Assembly: GCA_037953745.1 (NCBI GenBank)
Contig: JBAKBP010007600.1
Span: 1-64,000 of the forward strand
Reading direction: 5' to 3'
DNA from: Lithodes maja
Lineage: Eukaryota > Arthropoda > Malacostraca > Decapoda > Lithodidae
Length of the DNA stretch: 64,000 nucleotides
The notes under the pieces: model-generated
What the model was told of the DNA's origin: nothing
Databases searched by the model: none
The model's input: only the letters and a program-made list of their open reading frames with translations
Shown: piece by piece, positions 41,690 to 52,549 of the stretch
Numbering within the stretch: position 1 is the stretch's first letter
How the letters are laid out: every line of letters begins with the position of its first letter
Translations under genes and position numbers: made by a program

Positions 41690-43081
41690 CCCTTTATTGG
41701 CGGCGCGCAACTTATGTCGTGTGAAAGAAATTTGGACTAAGTGGCGGTTCACAACTTATGTCGTGTGCCATTTTCAGCACGTAATGTTGCAGAGAGAGAG
41801 AGCTGAGCGGTGTGGGGAGCGTAGGAAGGCTATGACCGTCGCACACCACCGCGGTGGGCCAACTGAAGTGAAAACCACCCTTCCTTCCCCCCTCACACTC
41901 GCTACACAGGGAATTATGTAGGGAAAGTACCTAATTACATGGTTTTTGCACTCATGTTGCGCGATCGTTGCAAGAAAACTAGAGGTCGTACAAGAATGGT
42001 TGGGGTGTCATTGGAAAGCTCTGTTTATGCCGTTTCAGGGATAGATACTTGTTTTACGCTCTGGGTCTTATTTAGGCATGAAAATGATCATGTAAACAAC
42101 CCTATTTAGGGTAAAAACACCCCGCTGGGCAGTACAGTCGACGCTCGATTTAATGGACCCCGATACAACGGATTTCGGATTTAACGGACTCTGTCCGTAG
42201 CCGGATAATGGACCCAGCAACGGACAAAGTCTGTTGCTCGAAAAAAAGTTGGAGCAAAGTCCGTTGCTCTATCTATTTATCTCTCTAATGCACCTACCTA
42301 AATCCCTTATACATTAACATAACTATGTCTTATTTGGACTTTTTGTAATCTTTGAGTCATTTCTAATGCGATGGAATTGAAAAATATAATATCCTTCCAT
42401 CACATAGATAAACAATAAATAAGATAGTCAAAAAAATAGTTCAACCCTCCCCTCCGTCTAGGCGCCGAGCTTCCGAGACGGGAGATTTACGTTTGATAGA
42501 TTTTTGTGTTTTTTTGGTTCCCACGGTATACACAAAATGATGGGGTAATATTATAACATGTTTTTAATTGACATTTGTGTCGTTTTTGCTGATTATGAGT
42601 TGGTGGAAAAAAATGTCTTTAATTCTTTCATATCGGAAATGATTCACAGATTATATAGAGACCAAATAACATACACTTTTAAGTGTGTTCAATAGTTTTG
42701 CATTATCAGTAGGGTGTAGCACAAGGCTTATCAACATTATCACAGTAACGGGGTCGGGGTTGAGGCCGGGACGGGGAGGGGAGGGAGTAGGCCTACAGAG
42801 GTAGGGGATATCCTTCCTTTTTTTTTTTTTTTTTTTTTTCCCCATGTGAAATTTATCATATTAATGACAAATAAGACCTTTATTATGTTTTCAGGGACAG
42901 TACAGCACAACGTGTCCCTCAATCACACCAACAAAAAAAAAAAAAAAAAAAAGGCAAAATACGAAGGCAATTTTCCAGCTACGGACTTTTTCCAGCAATG
43001 GACTCGGTCTCCCCCCTATTAGTCCGTTAAATCGAGCGTCGACTGTACATATAAATTACCTCCTAGGCCGCTCGTTAGGTG
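41690..43081. mobile_element. piggyBac-like TTAA element, copy 2, with nested Tigger-like element
   Basis: Bounded by TTAA at 41686-41689 and 43082-43085. Its outward ends are CCCTTTATTGGCGGC and (inverted) CACCTAACGAGCGGC, which share CxxxTAxxGxGCGGC. Without the insert at 42135-43045 it is about 480 bp and matches the unoccupied copy at 47739-48211: GCACGTAATGT, GGAAAGTACCTAATTACATG, TGGAAAGCTCTGTTTATGCC, TCAGGGATAGATACTTGTTTT and AAAACACCCCGCTGGGC. TTAA duplications and CCC ends suggest a non-autonomous piggyBac-type element. No transposase. Confidence 0.8.
42135..43045. mobile_element. Tigger/pogo-like non-autonomous transposon at a TA site
   Basis: Terminal inverted repeats CAGTCGACGCTCGATTTAAT at the left and, inverted, CAGTCGACGCTCGATTTAAC at the right, both running into GGAC. 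It is flanked by TA at 42133-42134 and 43046-43047. The paralogous site in the copy at 47739-48211 reads GGGCGGTACATATAAAT with a single TA and no insert. CAG-start repeats and TA targets fit the pogo/Tigger group. Its 911 bp hold poly-T and poly-A patches but no transposase frame. Confidence 0.9.
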
Positions 43082-43085
43082 TTAA

Positions 43086-44415
43086 ACTATGTTGAAGAAC
43101 TATTTATGCAAACTCGCCACCAGCCCTCTCAACATCTTCCCTTCCAGCCTGATCATCACGAACGCAATAACGTCAACCAAGCGATATAACAAACCAAATT
43201 TTCCTATTCCTCTTCCATCCAAGTCACCTCCATACAACCTACAAATTACCTGTTTATACCCCAAATAAATTCTGTTGTCATCACCCCAACGAGACATTTC
43301 CAAGCCCAAAACGAATACCAACAGAGAGCGAATGTCCATCCCGTCACAGAGATATCATTTGCATAGTTTTAGTGCGACTCATAACCTCAGGATAAATCAG
43401 AAACCAAATAACACCATGCCCCTACTATCCCAAGAAACCAGCTCCCTAACCCCAGCCAAAAAAGGAATAGGACTTAATCGTGCCCAGGGTAAAGTTAGGC
43501 ATAACTGAATCAATTCTAGGCGAGTACCTCTTCTTAGGAAGGACGTGCTTAGCTAGTAAATTCAGTTCGGATCGAGACTTCCGTAGGGGTTAGCCATATA
43601 TCCCCTTAAAAAGTTATAAACCAGTGCAAAGCAGTGTATACCAGTGTAGTTAGTGACCCCGAAGAAAAAATACAAGAGAGAGAGAGCATCGCCTACCAGT
43701 AGTGTATGAAGTCACAGAGCCCCTTGTGCAAAAAGGAAGGACAACCGACGCTGTTACCACATGTTCGCTAGATACTCTACCAGGCTTCTATCTTTCTTCC
43801 AAAACCTTTAAGTGATCTTTGTTCTGTTAGGTGTAACAGGGGTTAACAAGATAGGTTGAGATTCACGCTAACGTAATAAGAAAGATTTTCCATTATTTCC
43901 TTCTCCTAATATTCGTTGCACGATTTCTAGAGAACATAATACACGTCGACCAGTGGGATAAATACACCTTTTCACATATTAGATCAGCCAGTTTAACGTA
44001 ATTCAAAGACAGTTCACCTATGGCTTTGACACTCTATTTCATCTTTTCACATTCCCATGCACGAAATTGACTCTGTAACAAAATAGTTTGACACATGATT
44101 TGGTCACATAATAATTGACGAAGTAGTAAGACAATTGACAGTGACAATAAAAGATTGGATTGATTGATGCATTTATTTGACAATTAAAAACAGTACTGAA
44201 TGGCTTATAGACCAATATATTTGTATACATTTGTATACAGAAAAACAAACTTTAATAAACAAAGTACCAGTGCATAAATATTAAACCCAAATTATTTTAT
44301 AATACATAACTGCATTAATTAACAAAGGTACTGGTACATTAATTACCCAGTATATACCCAATTTCCTTTTCAATACCAAAGTTCAAGTATACAATAGTTA
44401 ATAGCTGTGATGAAT
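43086..44415. other. Intergenic, nothing recognised
   Basis: 43100-43500 is strand-asymmetric (C/A-rich plus strand) with a 77-codon frame of no known family, perhaps remnant coding DNA of an old element shared with 41490-41685. The remainder is AT-rich. Confidence 0.4.
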
Positions 44416-45468
44416 TCAGTCCCAGATATCCTCTCGTGCAATACACCTCTGTAGGTATGTGTCAGAATGCCGGTAGTTTGCTGAGGAAAGATTAGCAACG
44501 ACACTGGCTATTGATGTCCTCAGTACCTCTTGCAGAAGTTGCTCTCGGTACATCCTTAAAGTGATCCCATGTTGCCGTGCACCACGTACATCACAACGAC
44601 CAGCTATGTCATTTAGTTGTCATTTCACAGTGGCTTTAAGTACTGGGAAGCAATTTTCAATAGGATTTAGGAAAGGTGAGTGTGGAGGAAGCTTCTTAAT
44701 GGCACGACCTTCAAATTGTTGATCAGTTCCAAGATGACATGGTGCATTGTCCATTAATATCATAGCACCATCAGGACCTAGCACAGCATCAAGTGAAGTC
44801 ATGAAATTTGTGAATACTTCTTTGGTCACAGATGTTACGTGAAATTCGTAGTAGAACATGCCTGCCAGATTGGAGATAGCTGCAATCAAGGTCACGTTAT
44901 TTCCACACTGTCCTGCAACTATCCTGTTGACTCGGTGTCCCCGTGGAGCTCGGCCATAGGTCCTACATGTGTACAGGTTGTAGCCGGTTTCATCTACATA
45001 CACACGGTGTTGATGAATGCCCTCTTCATACATATACTGAGCAAACTGTACACGAGCGCTTTTGAAGTCATCCGAGTTGCGGTTGGCTTGCACAATGTGA
45101 ACCTGTTTCAGAGATACTAGTTCCCCATCCAAAGCCCTAGAAACAGTCATGTTACGTACATGTCGTTTGCGTGGATATGTTTGCCGAAGTGTATGGTTAA
45201 GTTCTCTAATGGTTATTGTTGGTTTAGCTTCAACAAGCATCACTAGAAAGTCCTTTGCCTCGTCATCAAGCACAGGTGGTCGGTCTCCTCCTCCATGTCG
45301 ACCATGTCTTTCGCCAGTCTCCAAAAACTTGCGGATCATTTCATAAGCTGTGGTTCTAGGAATGCGTAGCTCGGCAGCAGTGTCCAACAAATCTTCTCCA
45401 GCTTCATATCAAGTAATTATTCTATCACGATCTTCATCTGACACTCGGCGATAGCGTCTGTGAGGCAT
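44416..45468 (-). pseudogene. IS630/Tc1-mariner superfamily transposase with two in-frame TGA stops
   Basis: The frame runs from ATG at 45468 (MPHRRYRRVSDEDRDRIITX) to TGA at 44416-44418, 350 codons, interrupted only by TGA at 45409-45411 and 44620-44622. Between the stops are a helix-turn-helix (LLDTAAELRIPRTTAYEMIR), a GGGDRPPVLDDEAKDFL linker, the catalytic VYVDETGYNLY (Asp at 44992-44994), MILMDNAPCH (Asp at 44749-44751) and HSPFLNPIENCFPVLKA (Glu at 44656-44658). Thirty residues separate the last two, shorter than the 34 of Tc1. After the second stop the frame continues 67 codons (QLNDIAGRCDVRG .. ARED, then IWD). Both stops could be single C-to-T changes of CGA codons. Length fits the family. 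No terminal repeats found. Confidence 0.9.
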
Positions 45469-45589
45469 AGTCTCCTTGGATGGGTGTAATGGATGGGAGC
45501 GATAGCAATCTTCCGATGCTACACTAAGTCACCTCGGTAATGTTTATAGTGGTGCTCAATTCCGTACCACTGTATCGAAGGTAATGTTT

Positions 45590-46095
45590 CGTGCATTGAG
45601 TGCTTCACGATTTTATGGTATCGAGTAGTCACCCCCTTTTTACTGTAATCCTCTGTGTAAAATTAGCCTCATCTGTGTATAATACCTCATGGAATACGAT
45701 AGCAGTTATTATGTTGTGTGTAATTTCTCAGAAGTTACAGTAACAATGTCAAACAATATGCAGACTGTCGGTTAGTTGTTCAAATGTTATGAATTACCAT
45801 TTTCTTGCCTTTCATTTCTGAGAATATCCCACTGTTTCGAATAATACTGTATCTCGTTGATTGAGTGCTTCACAATTTGTTTTTTCTCGAATAGTCAACA
45901 CCTTGGGATTGCAATCCTCTGTGTAATATGAGCTTCCGTTGTGTAAAATGCATCGCAGGATATGATAGCAGTTATTTTGTTGTTGGTCTATATATTATTT
46001 GTCTCAAAATGTCACACTACTGTGTAATTTTCCAAATGATACAATCTCAAATATTATGCAGATTGTCGGTTTGTTGTTCAAGTCTGTCAATCTCA
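45590..46095. repeat. Diverged ~265-bp direct duplication
   Basis: The left copy (about 45596-45790) and right copy (about 45860-46090) share, in order, GATTGAGTGCTTCACAATTTG-like sequence, TCGA(A/G)TAGTCA, AATCCTCTGTGTAA, GATAGCAGTTATT and ATTATGCAGA(C/T)TGTCGGTT. The similarity is moderate, so the duplication is old. Non-coding. Confidence 0.72.
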
Positions 46096-47330
46096 TAAAT
46101 TATGTCAATTCATTATGTTAGAGTGGTCAGTCAACAAGATATGTTAACAGTGTCACTCGATATGTGTTCTGTCAAACGGTTATGAATTATGTCATACAGG
46201 TATGTAACAATGTCTCAACTCTTATGTGAAAAGGTGTATATACTGTATATATATATATAATGATTTGGATATAGGCCCCTATATTCTTATTAAGAGTAAT
46301 ACATATATATTTGTTTGGGAAATTATACATACACCATTTACACGTAAAATTAGTAAACACTTATTCTGATCTTGTTTGTATGTAACATCATCATTTGGGT
46401 ACATAATTCATAGATAAGTTGTTCAGAGTGTTTTACTATTCAGTCTCTTAATTTGACTATTGTTATAATCACGCTCCATGACTTATAATTCATATTATGT
46501 ATTATCTGAGTTATTTCCAACTCTTTACCTTCACGTCACGTTAACTTGTCACCCGGTGAGGATATTCAGTCACTCATACATGACTAATATATTTGTTTAA
46601 CTTATTTGTGAATTCGTATTAATTATTATTACTCTTTAAGTTATTTGAGTTTAATCTCTTGTCTATGTTGAATTAACGTAAAAGTTATTCATAAATCAAA
46701 CTGTATCTTAATTTCCATAAACTCAGTGCTGTGCCTATGGTAATGCAGTAACTATTATTTACCCTCACGTTTGCCATTTTCTATGAGGATACTGTTTATT
46801 GTTTTGAGATTAACATATCTGTGTATTATTTGTTGTGGTCATTATAGTAACATTGTATTTATTCATAATATGCACTATTTATAATCTGACTTTGTGTATT
46901 CCTTGAACTCCATTATTCTAGGATCACTTATATTCATCAATCTATATAATTATAGGCCCATGCTTGATCGCAAAGCTTATCCCTATATATGAGACTATCT
47001 TTATTATAAGTTTATCTAATCTATGATTGTACCCTAGCTGTTAAGGAATAACACTTGTGAACCTTGATTATGTATTCTGTGTCCATTGATAATAATTGTT
47101 GTGTAACTTATAATATTGAAGTGCGTTGTGTACCAGTGAGATAGTTGTAATTTCTGTTCTTTCCTAAGGTGGAAAACGGAATTACCATACAGCACAGTAA
47201 ATTATAACGTTGCATAACAATTATAATAAATAGTTTACTCTTAAATCTTTAACCTTAGAGTCTGCTATTATTGGTTGGCCTTTTATTTGACAATCATACT
47301 TTTTGGTTATTTGAACCAACATGCAACATT
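46096..47330. other. Intergenic, very AT-rich, nothing recognised
   Basis: No coding, RNA or tandem structure seen apart from a short TATATA run near 46240-46258. Confidence 0.5.
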
Positions 47331-47332
47331 TG

Positions 47333-47733
47333 ACATTTATCTACATTAAAAGGAATTTACCACCTCTCTGACCAATCCACTATTTTGCTTAAGTCGGACT
47401 GTAGGCTATTTCTGTTTTTCTCACTCAAGACTATGTTCCCTATATTTATGTTGTCAGCAAATTTGGAGATAAAGTTATTCAGACCTACATCAATATCAAT
47501 GATATTATATGATAAATAAAACCGGACTAAGGACCAATCCTTGAGGCACACCGCTGGTAACAGGCACCCAATCTGATTCTATACCATTAATAACAAATAT
47601 TTGTTTTCTGTTTGCAAGCCAGCTTTTAATCCATTGATAATTATATACTACCCTATATTCTGAGCATTTCAAATTTGTCTCATAATATATTGTGAGGTAC
47701 CTTGTCATGCGCCTTTTGAAAATGTAGGTCACC
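47333..47733 (-). pseudogene. Decayed LINE RT fragment (minus strand)
   Basis: The minus strand gives DLHFQKAHDKVPHNIL, then SWLANRKQIFVINGIESDWV, PVTSGVPQGLVLSPVLFII, GLNNFISKFADNINIGNIVL (the FADD box mutated to FADN) and LSEKNRNSLQSDLSKIVDWS. Frames change at least twice. The upstream part is cut exactly at the TTAA boundary of the neighbouring transposon at 47735. Confidence 0.82.
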
Positions 47734-47738
47734 CTTAA

Positions 47739-48211
47739 ATGTCGGGGCGCAACATAAGTCGAGTTAAATAAAGCTGGACTATGTGGCGGTGCTCGACATA
47801 TATCGTGTGGCAATTTCAGCACGTAATGTAGCTGAGAGAGAGAGACAAGTGGTGGCAGGAGAGTAGCGAGCGTATGACTGCTCCAGACCACCACGGCGAA
47901 CCTACTGACACGAATCCCACCTCCTCCCTCCCTCTCTCACTCGCTATATACGGAATTGTATGGGGAAAGTGCCTAATTACATGCTTTTTGCACTCGCGTT
48001 GCACGGTTATTGCAAGAAAACTAGCCATCATAAAAGGATCGTTATGGTGTCATTCGAAAGCTCTGTTTATGCCCTTTCAGGGATAGATACTTGTTTTACG
48101 TTCTGGGTCTTATTTAGGCATGAAAATGATCACGTAAACAGCCCTATTTTGGCTAAAAACACCCCGCTGGGCGGTACATATAAATAAACCGCATAGGCCG
48201 CTCGTAAGGTG
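47739..48211. mobile_element. piggyBac-like TTAA element, copy 1 (unoccupied)
   Basis: Flanked by TTAA at 47735-47738 and 48212-48215. It matches 41690-43081 without the Tigger-like insert, including CCCTTTCAGGGATAGATACT, TTCTGGGTCTTATTTAGGCA and CTGGGCGGTACATATAAAT. No transposase. It abuts an RT remnant on one side and a different LINE remnant on the other. Confidence 0.82.
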
Positions 48212-48217
48212 TTAATT

Positions 48218-48610
48218 ATGGTACCTGTATCTCAAGAAAGACATAATAAAACTCGAATATGTGCAGCGTAGAGCAACTAAACTAATTCTACCTCTGAAAA
48301 CAAGTCATACTATGATAGATTAAAAAAAAAAAAAAATCGCTAAAGAAAAGGAGGTTACGAGGCCAAGTTATTGGGTGTTTTAAGATATTTAACACATTTG
48401 ACAGAGTGGATATCAGTGCACTGTTCACGATTAATAATAATACTGCAACCCGAGGTAATGAAATGAAAGATGTGACACAACATTTCTTCACATACAATGT
48501 GGTTAAAGAGTGGAATACTTTACCAAAGGAGGTGGTTGACAGTAATTCAATTGATACATTTAAGAAAAGACTGGACGATCATCTGATGAAGATTGGAATA
48601 AGATGAATTT
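48218..48610 (+). pseudogene. CR1-like LINE C-terminal remnant
   Basis: Translation across a poly-A-containing break gives LEYVQRRATKLILPLKTSH, then RRLRGQVIGCFKIFNTFDRV and the open frame 48406-48606 (TRGNEMKDVTQHFFTYNVVK, EWNTLPKEVVDSNSIDTFKK, RLDDHLMKIGIR, stop). This is the usual C-terminus of CR1-like ORF2, related to 15742-16010 but of a distinct family. The A-run at 48322-48335 disrupts the frame. Confidence 0.83.
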
Positions 48611-48649
48611 ATCAGTAGAGATGGGTAATTTCCCTTTCAAACGAATTTG

Positions 48650-48776
48650 TTCCTATACTATACAAAAACTTTCCATACTATACAAAAACTTTCCATACTA
48701 TACAAAAACTTTCCATACTATACAAAAACTTTCCATACTATACAAAAACTGTCCATACTATACAAAAACTTTCCTT
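48650..48776. repeat. 20-bp tandem repeat, about six copies
   Basis: ACTATACAAAAACTTTCCAT recurs every 20 bp with one TTTCC to TGTCC variant in the fifth unit. Confidence 0.95.
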
Positions 48777-48967
48777 GTGGGCATTTCCTGACCCATAAGG
48801 TTACACTTCATCCTATTTTCCGGTACGGCTTTCCAGCCGGAGGGTGGGGAGAGAGCCTTCTACTTTACTGTCCTATTCTTCCACTATGAACTGTCCCTGT
48901 CTAGTAGTATTAAAACCGGATCACCTAGTTACGACCGCAAAGTGTGTGTGGTCTGAGTATCTGTGTA

Positions 48968-48969
<2 letters not shown>
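48777..48969. other. Spacer, nothing recognised
   Basis: Unique sequence between two simple repeats. Confidence 0.45.

Positions 48970-49032
<63 letters not shown>
48970..49032. repeat. (CT)n microsatellite
   Basis: About 60 bases of pure CT. Confidence 0.96.
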
Positions 49033-49035
<3 letters not shown>

Positions 49036-49433
49036 TCATCGTAGACACATCTCATTACTAGAAGACAAACAATAAAACTATCAGGTTATCGAGAGTCTTA
49101 CGTCAACAGCCAAGTCATTAAGGTTCAACCCTCAATATACCAAAGAAAACATCGAGAGATCTTTTGACTGTTCCTAACATCGTGACAGGCTTTTCAATCT
49201 CTGCCTCATTCACATTTGTTTGTTCAATAGCTCTGTACCAGTATTCTTAGGATAATTTCTCTCCACTCACTTAAACATTTTGAATTTCTAGGTTTATATT
49301 ATTATTGGCTGCGGGACGCTAGGAATCAATCATCCTCCCCTTGTAAAATTCACCTACTTGACGAGACAGAGAGGGTTGAGGGAACGCAAAAGCGGTCCCA
49401 GACCCTAAGAATTGGAACTTTAAATATTTCTGT
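49033..49433. other. Intergenic, nothing recognised
   Basis: Unique-looking sequence without genes. Confidence 0.45.
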
Positions 49434-49490
49434 TCGGTCTCTCCCTCGAGTCAGCCACCCCCAGCTATTGGGTATGTGCCTGAGTATAGA
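49434..49490 (+). mobile_element. RTE-like LINE 3' UTR fragment
   Basis: CTGTTCGGTCTCTCCCTCGAG then TCAGCCACCCCCAGCTATTGG and GTGCCTGAGTATA match the 3' terminal block of the LINE at 21552-23923, diverged. Followed by (ATT)n. Confidence 0.65.
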
Positions 49491-49503
49491 CTGTATAATT
49501 TCA

Positions 49504-49545
<42 letters not shown>
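49504..49545. repeat. (ATT)n microsatellite
   Basis: About 14 pure ATT units. Confidence 0.95.
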
Positions 49546-49562
49546 ATACAGTATATTCCTTT

Positions 49563-49915
49563 TCTTAGTTTGCTCGCCAGACCTCTATTAAGCGTTACCG
49601 AAAATAAAATAAGAACACAATAACTAAAATTTCGACCAATTTAAGAAAAAAAGACAAAATACAACAAACTAAGACCCCCCCCCTCCCCTCCCCTCTTTCA
49701 AGATCAATGTGTATGTTTTCCGGTAGAGAAATGTGCTAGCCGAAGGCCGATTCTTACTATATTACAAGATCACTAACGCTTGCCAGGATAACATCGACAC
49801 CTAAATGCCCCAGAGATATTAATATTGACAAAGAAATGGGGCAAAAGGTTTTCAAATCGTCAAACTAATGTGGCTAAACATGAGGGAGAAGGGTGTTCAG
49901 CAAACCTCCCCTTTC
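49563..49915. mobile_element. MITE family B, copy 3
   Basis: In the same orientation as 59289-59663: CTCGCCAGACCTCTATTAAGC, TTTTCCGGTAGAGAAATG, GCCGAAGGCCG, CGCTTGCCAGGA, ACATCGACACCTAAATG, AATATTGACAAAGAAATGGGG, AATCGTCAAACTAATG and GGCTAAACATGAGGGAGAAGG. Imperfect and partly rearranged in the first third. Confidence 0.78.
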
Positions 49916-50520
49916 CCAAGTCAATCAACCACCCACCTCCTCCACTTTTTCATTCAAACCATCAAAACCATTAAGTAAAGTAGAGTGGAAACTTTTAAAC
50001 TCTGGCTTTACGAACCACTCCAACCAAATTACTTCCTCCTCCTTTTATCAAATGTTGTCCAACTTCTTAAAGATTCCCGGGCAATACATTTTAAAGTATG
50101 CTGAATAATAAAATAAGTACTCCACCATGTTCATACTTTACTATGTGCATTATATAGGTATTGTAATATTATTAGGAGTGTGGATATAATATTGATTACT
50201 GATGAGAGTGTGGATATGCATTATAGGAAAGGACACGGTTATAAGGATTCAATCTATATTGTTGCTTTCAAGAATATAAAGTTATTATAATACATACAAA
50301 TATTGGTACAGCAGCTTGGGTCCATTAAGCCCAAGGTCTTTTATGGGTCTGCCAGCATATGTGGACAACTTGGCTTTCCTTCTCAATAATGTATTAATTC
50401 TATCTACAACCAGGTGATTTTATTACACTTAGAAAAGAGAACAGGGCAAGAATTCTACATATCCAAAATGTTTAGAAGTGAAGGTTATTTGTATTGGATA
50501 TGTGGATGGTTCTGCTATAG
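49916..50520. other. Intergenic, nothing recognised
   Basis: AT-rich unique sequence. The phrase GAGTGTGGATAT occurs twice, about 30 bp apart, near 50180. Confidence 0.45.
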
Positions 50521-50524
50521 TAAT

Positions 50525-50816
50525 TAGTATAAACACAGAATGGCATGAACGCAAAAATGCAAACACAAAGAAACAATACCACATAAAAATGCAAAAAACA
50601 AATTAATGTAAAAGCGCAAAAATACCTAAAAAGTAGGAATAACCAAAAACATGAACTCAAGAACGACGAATGCATAACTGCAGAAACGCAAACATGCATA
50701 ATGCATAAATGCATAAGCATACATGCGAAATAAATCGCAAACGAAAATGAGCGTATAAACTGCATACACGCATAAATGTGAACACGCATAATGCAAAAGC
50801 CGCATAAATGATAGAA
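50525..50816. repeat. Cryptically simple A-rich region (GCATAAATGC-type words)
   Basis: Degenerate repetition of words such as GCATAAATG, ATGCAAAAA and GAACGCA without fixed period. The Cys/Met/Phe-rich minus-strand frame here is a product of this composition. Confidence 0.65.
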
Positions 50817-50967
50817 TGCAGGATTGTTGATTAATTATGTGTTTTGTTCTAGAGACCTTCTGTATACAAACACCTCCACCTCCACGACAATCACTAACAT
50901 TATTCCAACACTTCCATTATCACAACTACCACCTGGATATCGTTAAATCTGTTGATACCTCCACTAT

Positions 50968-51228
50968 ACTCTGTTCCAAATAAGGAGGCCAAAACTCCTG
51001 AGCAATAGCCTCTGTAACTCACAACAGACTAGAGTAATCAATTAATATTTAACCATTTAGGAAGGGTTAGCCAAGGAATATATGTGGAAATGTATAGCCC
51101 ATTTGCTGTAGCCCTTCTCTACTTGAGTTACAGAAATGTTGGTTCACGATGTCTGGCCTACTTGTATTTGGAACAGTGCAGAGTATCATTATTATCACCG
51201 TTACTGGACCACCTTAATACCATCTATA
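50968..51228. repeat. Dispersed repeat family G, copy 1
   Basis: Shares in order CTGTTCCAA, AACTCACAA, AGAGTAATC, GTTAGCCAAGGAATA, AGCCCATTTG, AGAGTTACAGA-like and TGGCCTACT with 59021-59240, in the same orientation. About 220-260 bp, non-coding. Confidence 0.72.
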
Positions 51229-51879
51229 AGAATTCCTCTCGGACCATAAACATCATTGATAATTCTGCCTTGTAATTACCAGATCCTTTTACAATTTTCT
51301 CCATGACTACTTAAGGCAATAATTGCGTTTCAAGCATGAACAACATCTAAGTCATAGTTGTACCCCGTCCTCTACACTCCAGAAAAACTAGTTTGTGGAA
51401 AAGTGTATATGATTAAACAATTGCATTAGAAGTGTTTACTCAACCTTTATCAGCACTCTTAAGATAATAGTTGATTTGAAGATTGTCATCTTCATTGACA
51501 AATTAGTTTGTGGAAAAGTGTATATGCTTAACTATTTCTTTATCGGTGACGTTTTTGTTTTATGTCAGCTACATTTAGACGACTTATTTATTATTATACT
51601 TGTAGTACTTATTATCTTATCTCGACCATACTACTAGAGTGGGGGATAAATCGACAGTCATTTAGAAGTTCGTATACTTTATTTAACAAACTTGCTACTA
51701 CACTAATAACTGTTTCTCTGTTCGGGCCGAGATGAGTTCAAGACACAGATTGAATATTACGTCGACCCAACATAGGTTGTACTTTGGAACCCAAGAACTC
51801 CCATTACTCCCTATTTGGATTCCCGATATTCAGGTATTGACTTAAGTCGGCTTCGATTCAAAGGCACGTTATTAGTTTC
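51229..51879. other. Intergenic with a short direct repeat
   Basis: TTTGTGGAAAAGTGTATATG occurs at about 51390 and 51510. Otherwise no structure recognised. Confidence 0.5.
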
Positions 51880-52280
51880 TAAAATAATATGTTTTTTACC
51901 GAGCCCTGCTGTGTCTACTCCATAGACCAGGGCATCAATGAATCATATCTTTATTCACTTATCTAAACAAGAGTTATATTTCTAAACTAAAGTTCGAAAG
52001 TATATACTTTTACCAGGCCTACTATGTCTACTCCAGAGACCAAGGCGGTACTACATATGACCTTTCAATTAACATATCCTCTTAACCATATACAATACAT
52101 TTACTCATATGACAAGGGCGTAGTTACAATTTTACCTCAATTGCCCTTCTAAATACTCTTTGATTATCTAATATCCTTGTTACTTCATACAATACATTTC
52201 TTCTAAATGACCAGGGCGTTGTTACAAGTTACCTCGATTGCCTTATCTAAATACTCTTGGATTATATATATGCGTAATCC
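51880..52280. repeat. Diverged local tandem duplications
   Basis: TGTCTACTCCATAGACCAGGG near 51908 matches TGTCTACTCCAGAGACCAAGG near 52024. TACAATACATTT..GACAAGGGCGTAGTTACAA near 52092 matches CATACAATACATTT..GACCAGGGCGTTGTTACAA near 52187. Units are about 95-115 bp and old. Confidence 0.68.
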
Positions 52281-52297
52281 TATTACAAACAATTTAT

Positions 52298-52549
52298 ATT
52301 CACATATATCACCTGGTCAATAATAATTCACATATATCACCTGGTCAATAATAATTCACATATATCACCTGGTCAATAATAATTCACATATATCACCTGG
52401 TCAATAATAATTCACATATATCACCTGGTCAATAATAATTCACATATATCACCTGGTCAATAATAATTCACATATATCACCTGGTCAATAATAATTCACA
52501 TATATCACCTGGTCAATAATAATTCACATATATCACCTGGTCAATAATA
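52298..52549. repeat. 28-bp tandem repeat, nine copies
   Basis: ATTCACATATATCACCTGGT plus CAATAATA repeats with exact 28-bp period from 52298 to 52549 and no unit differences seen by eye. Head-to-tail with no spacers. Confidence 0.97.

Noticed and set aside
43275..43508. 77-codon frame as a real small gene
   Set aside because: No recognisable domain or signal, in strand-asymmetric DNA next to transposons; more likely chance or a remnant.
52298..52549. Possible CRISPR array (regular 28-bp repeats)
   Set aside because: Repeats are directly joined with no spacers, no cas genes, and the setting is an animal genome.
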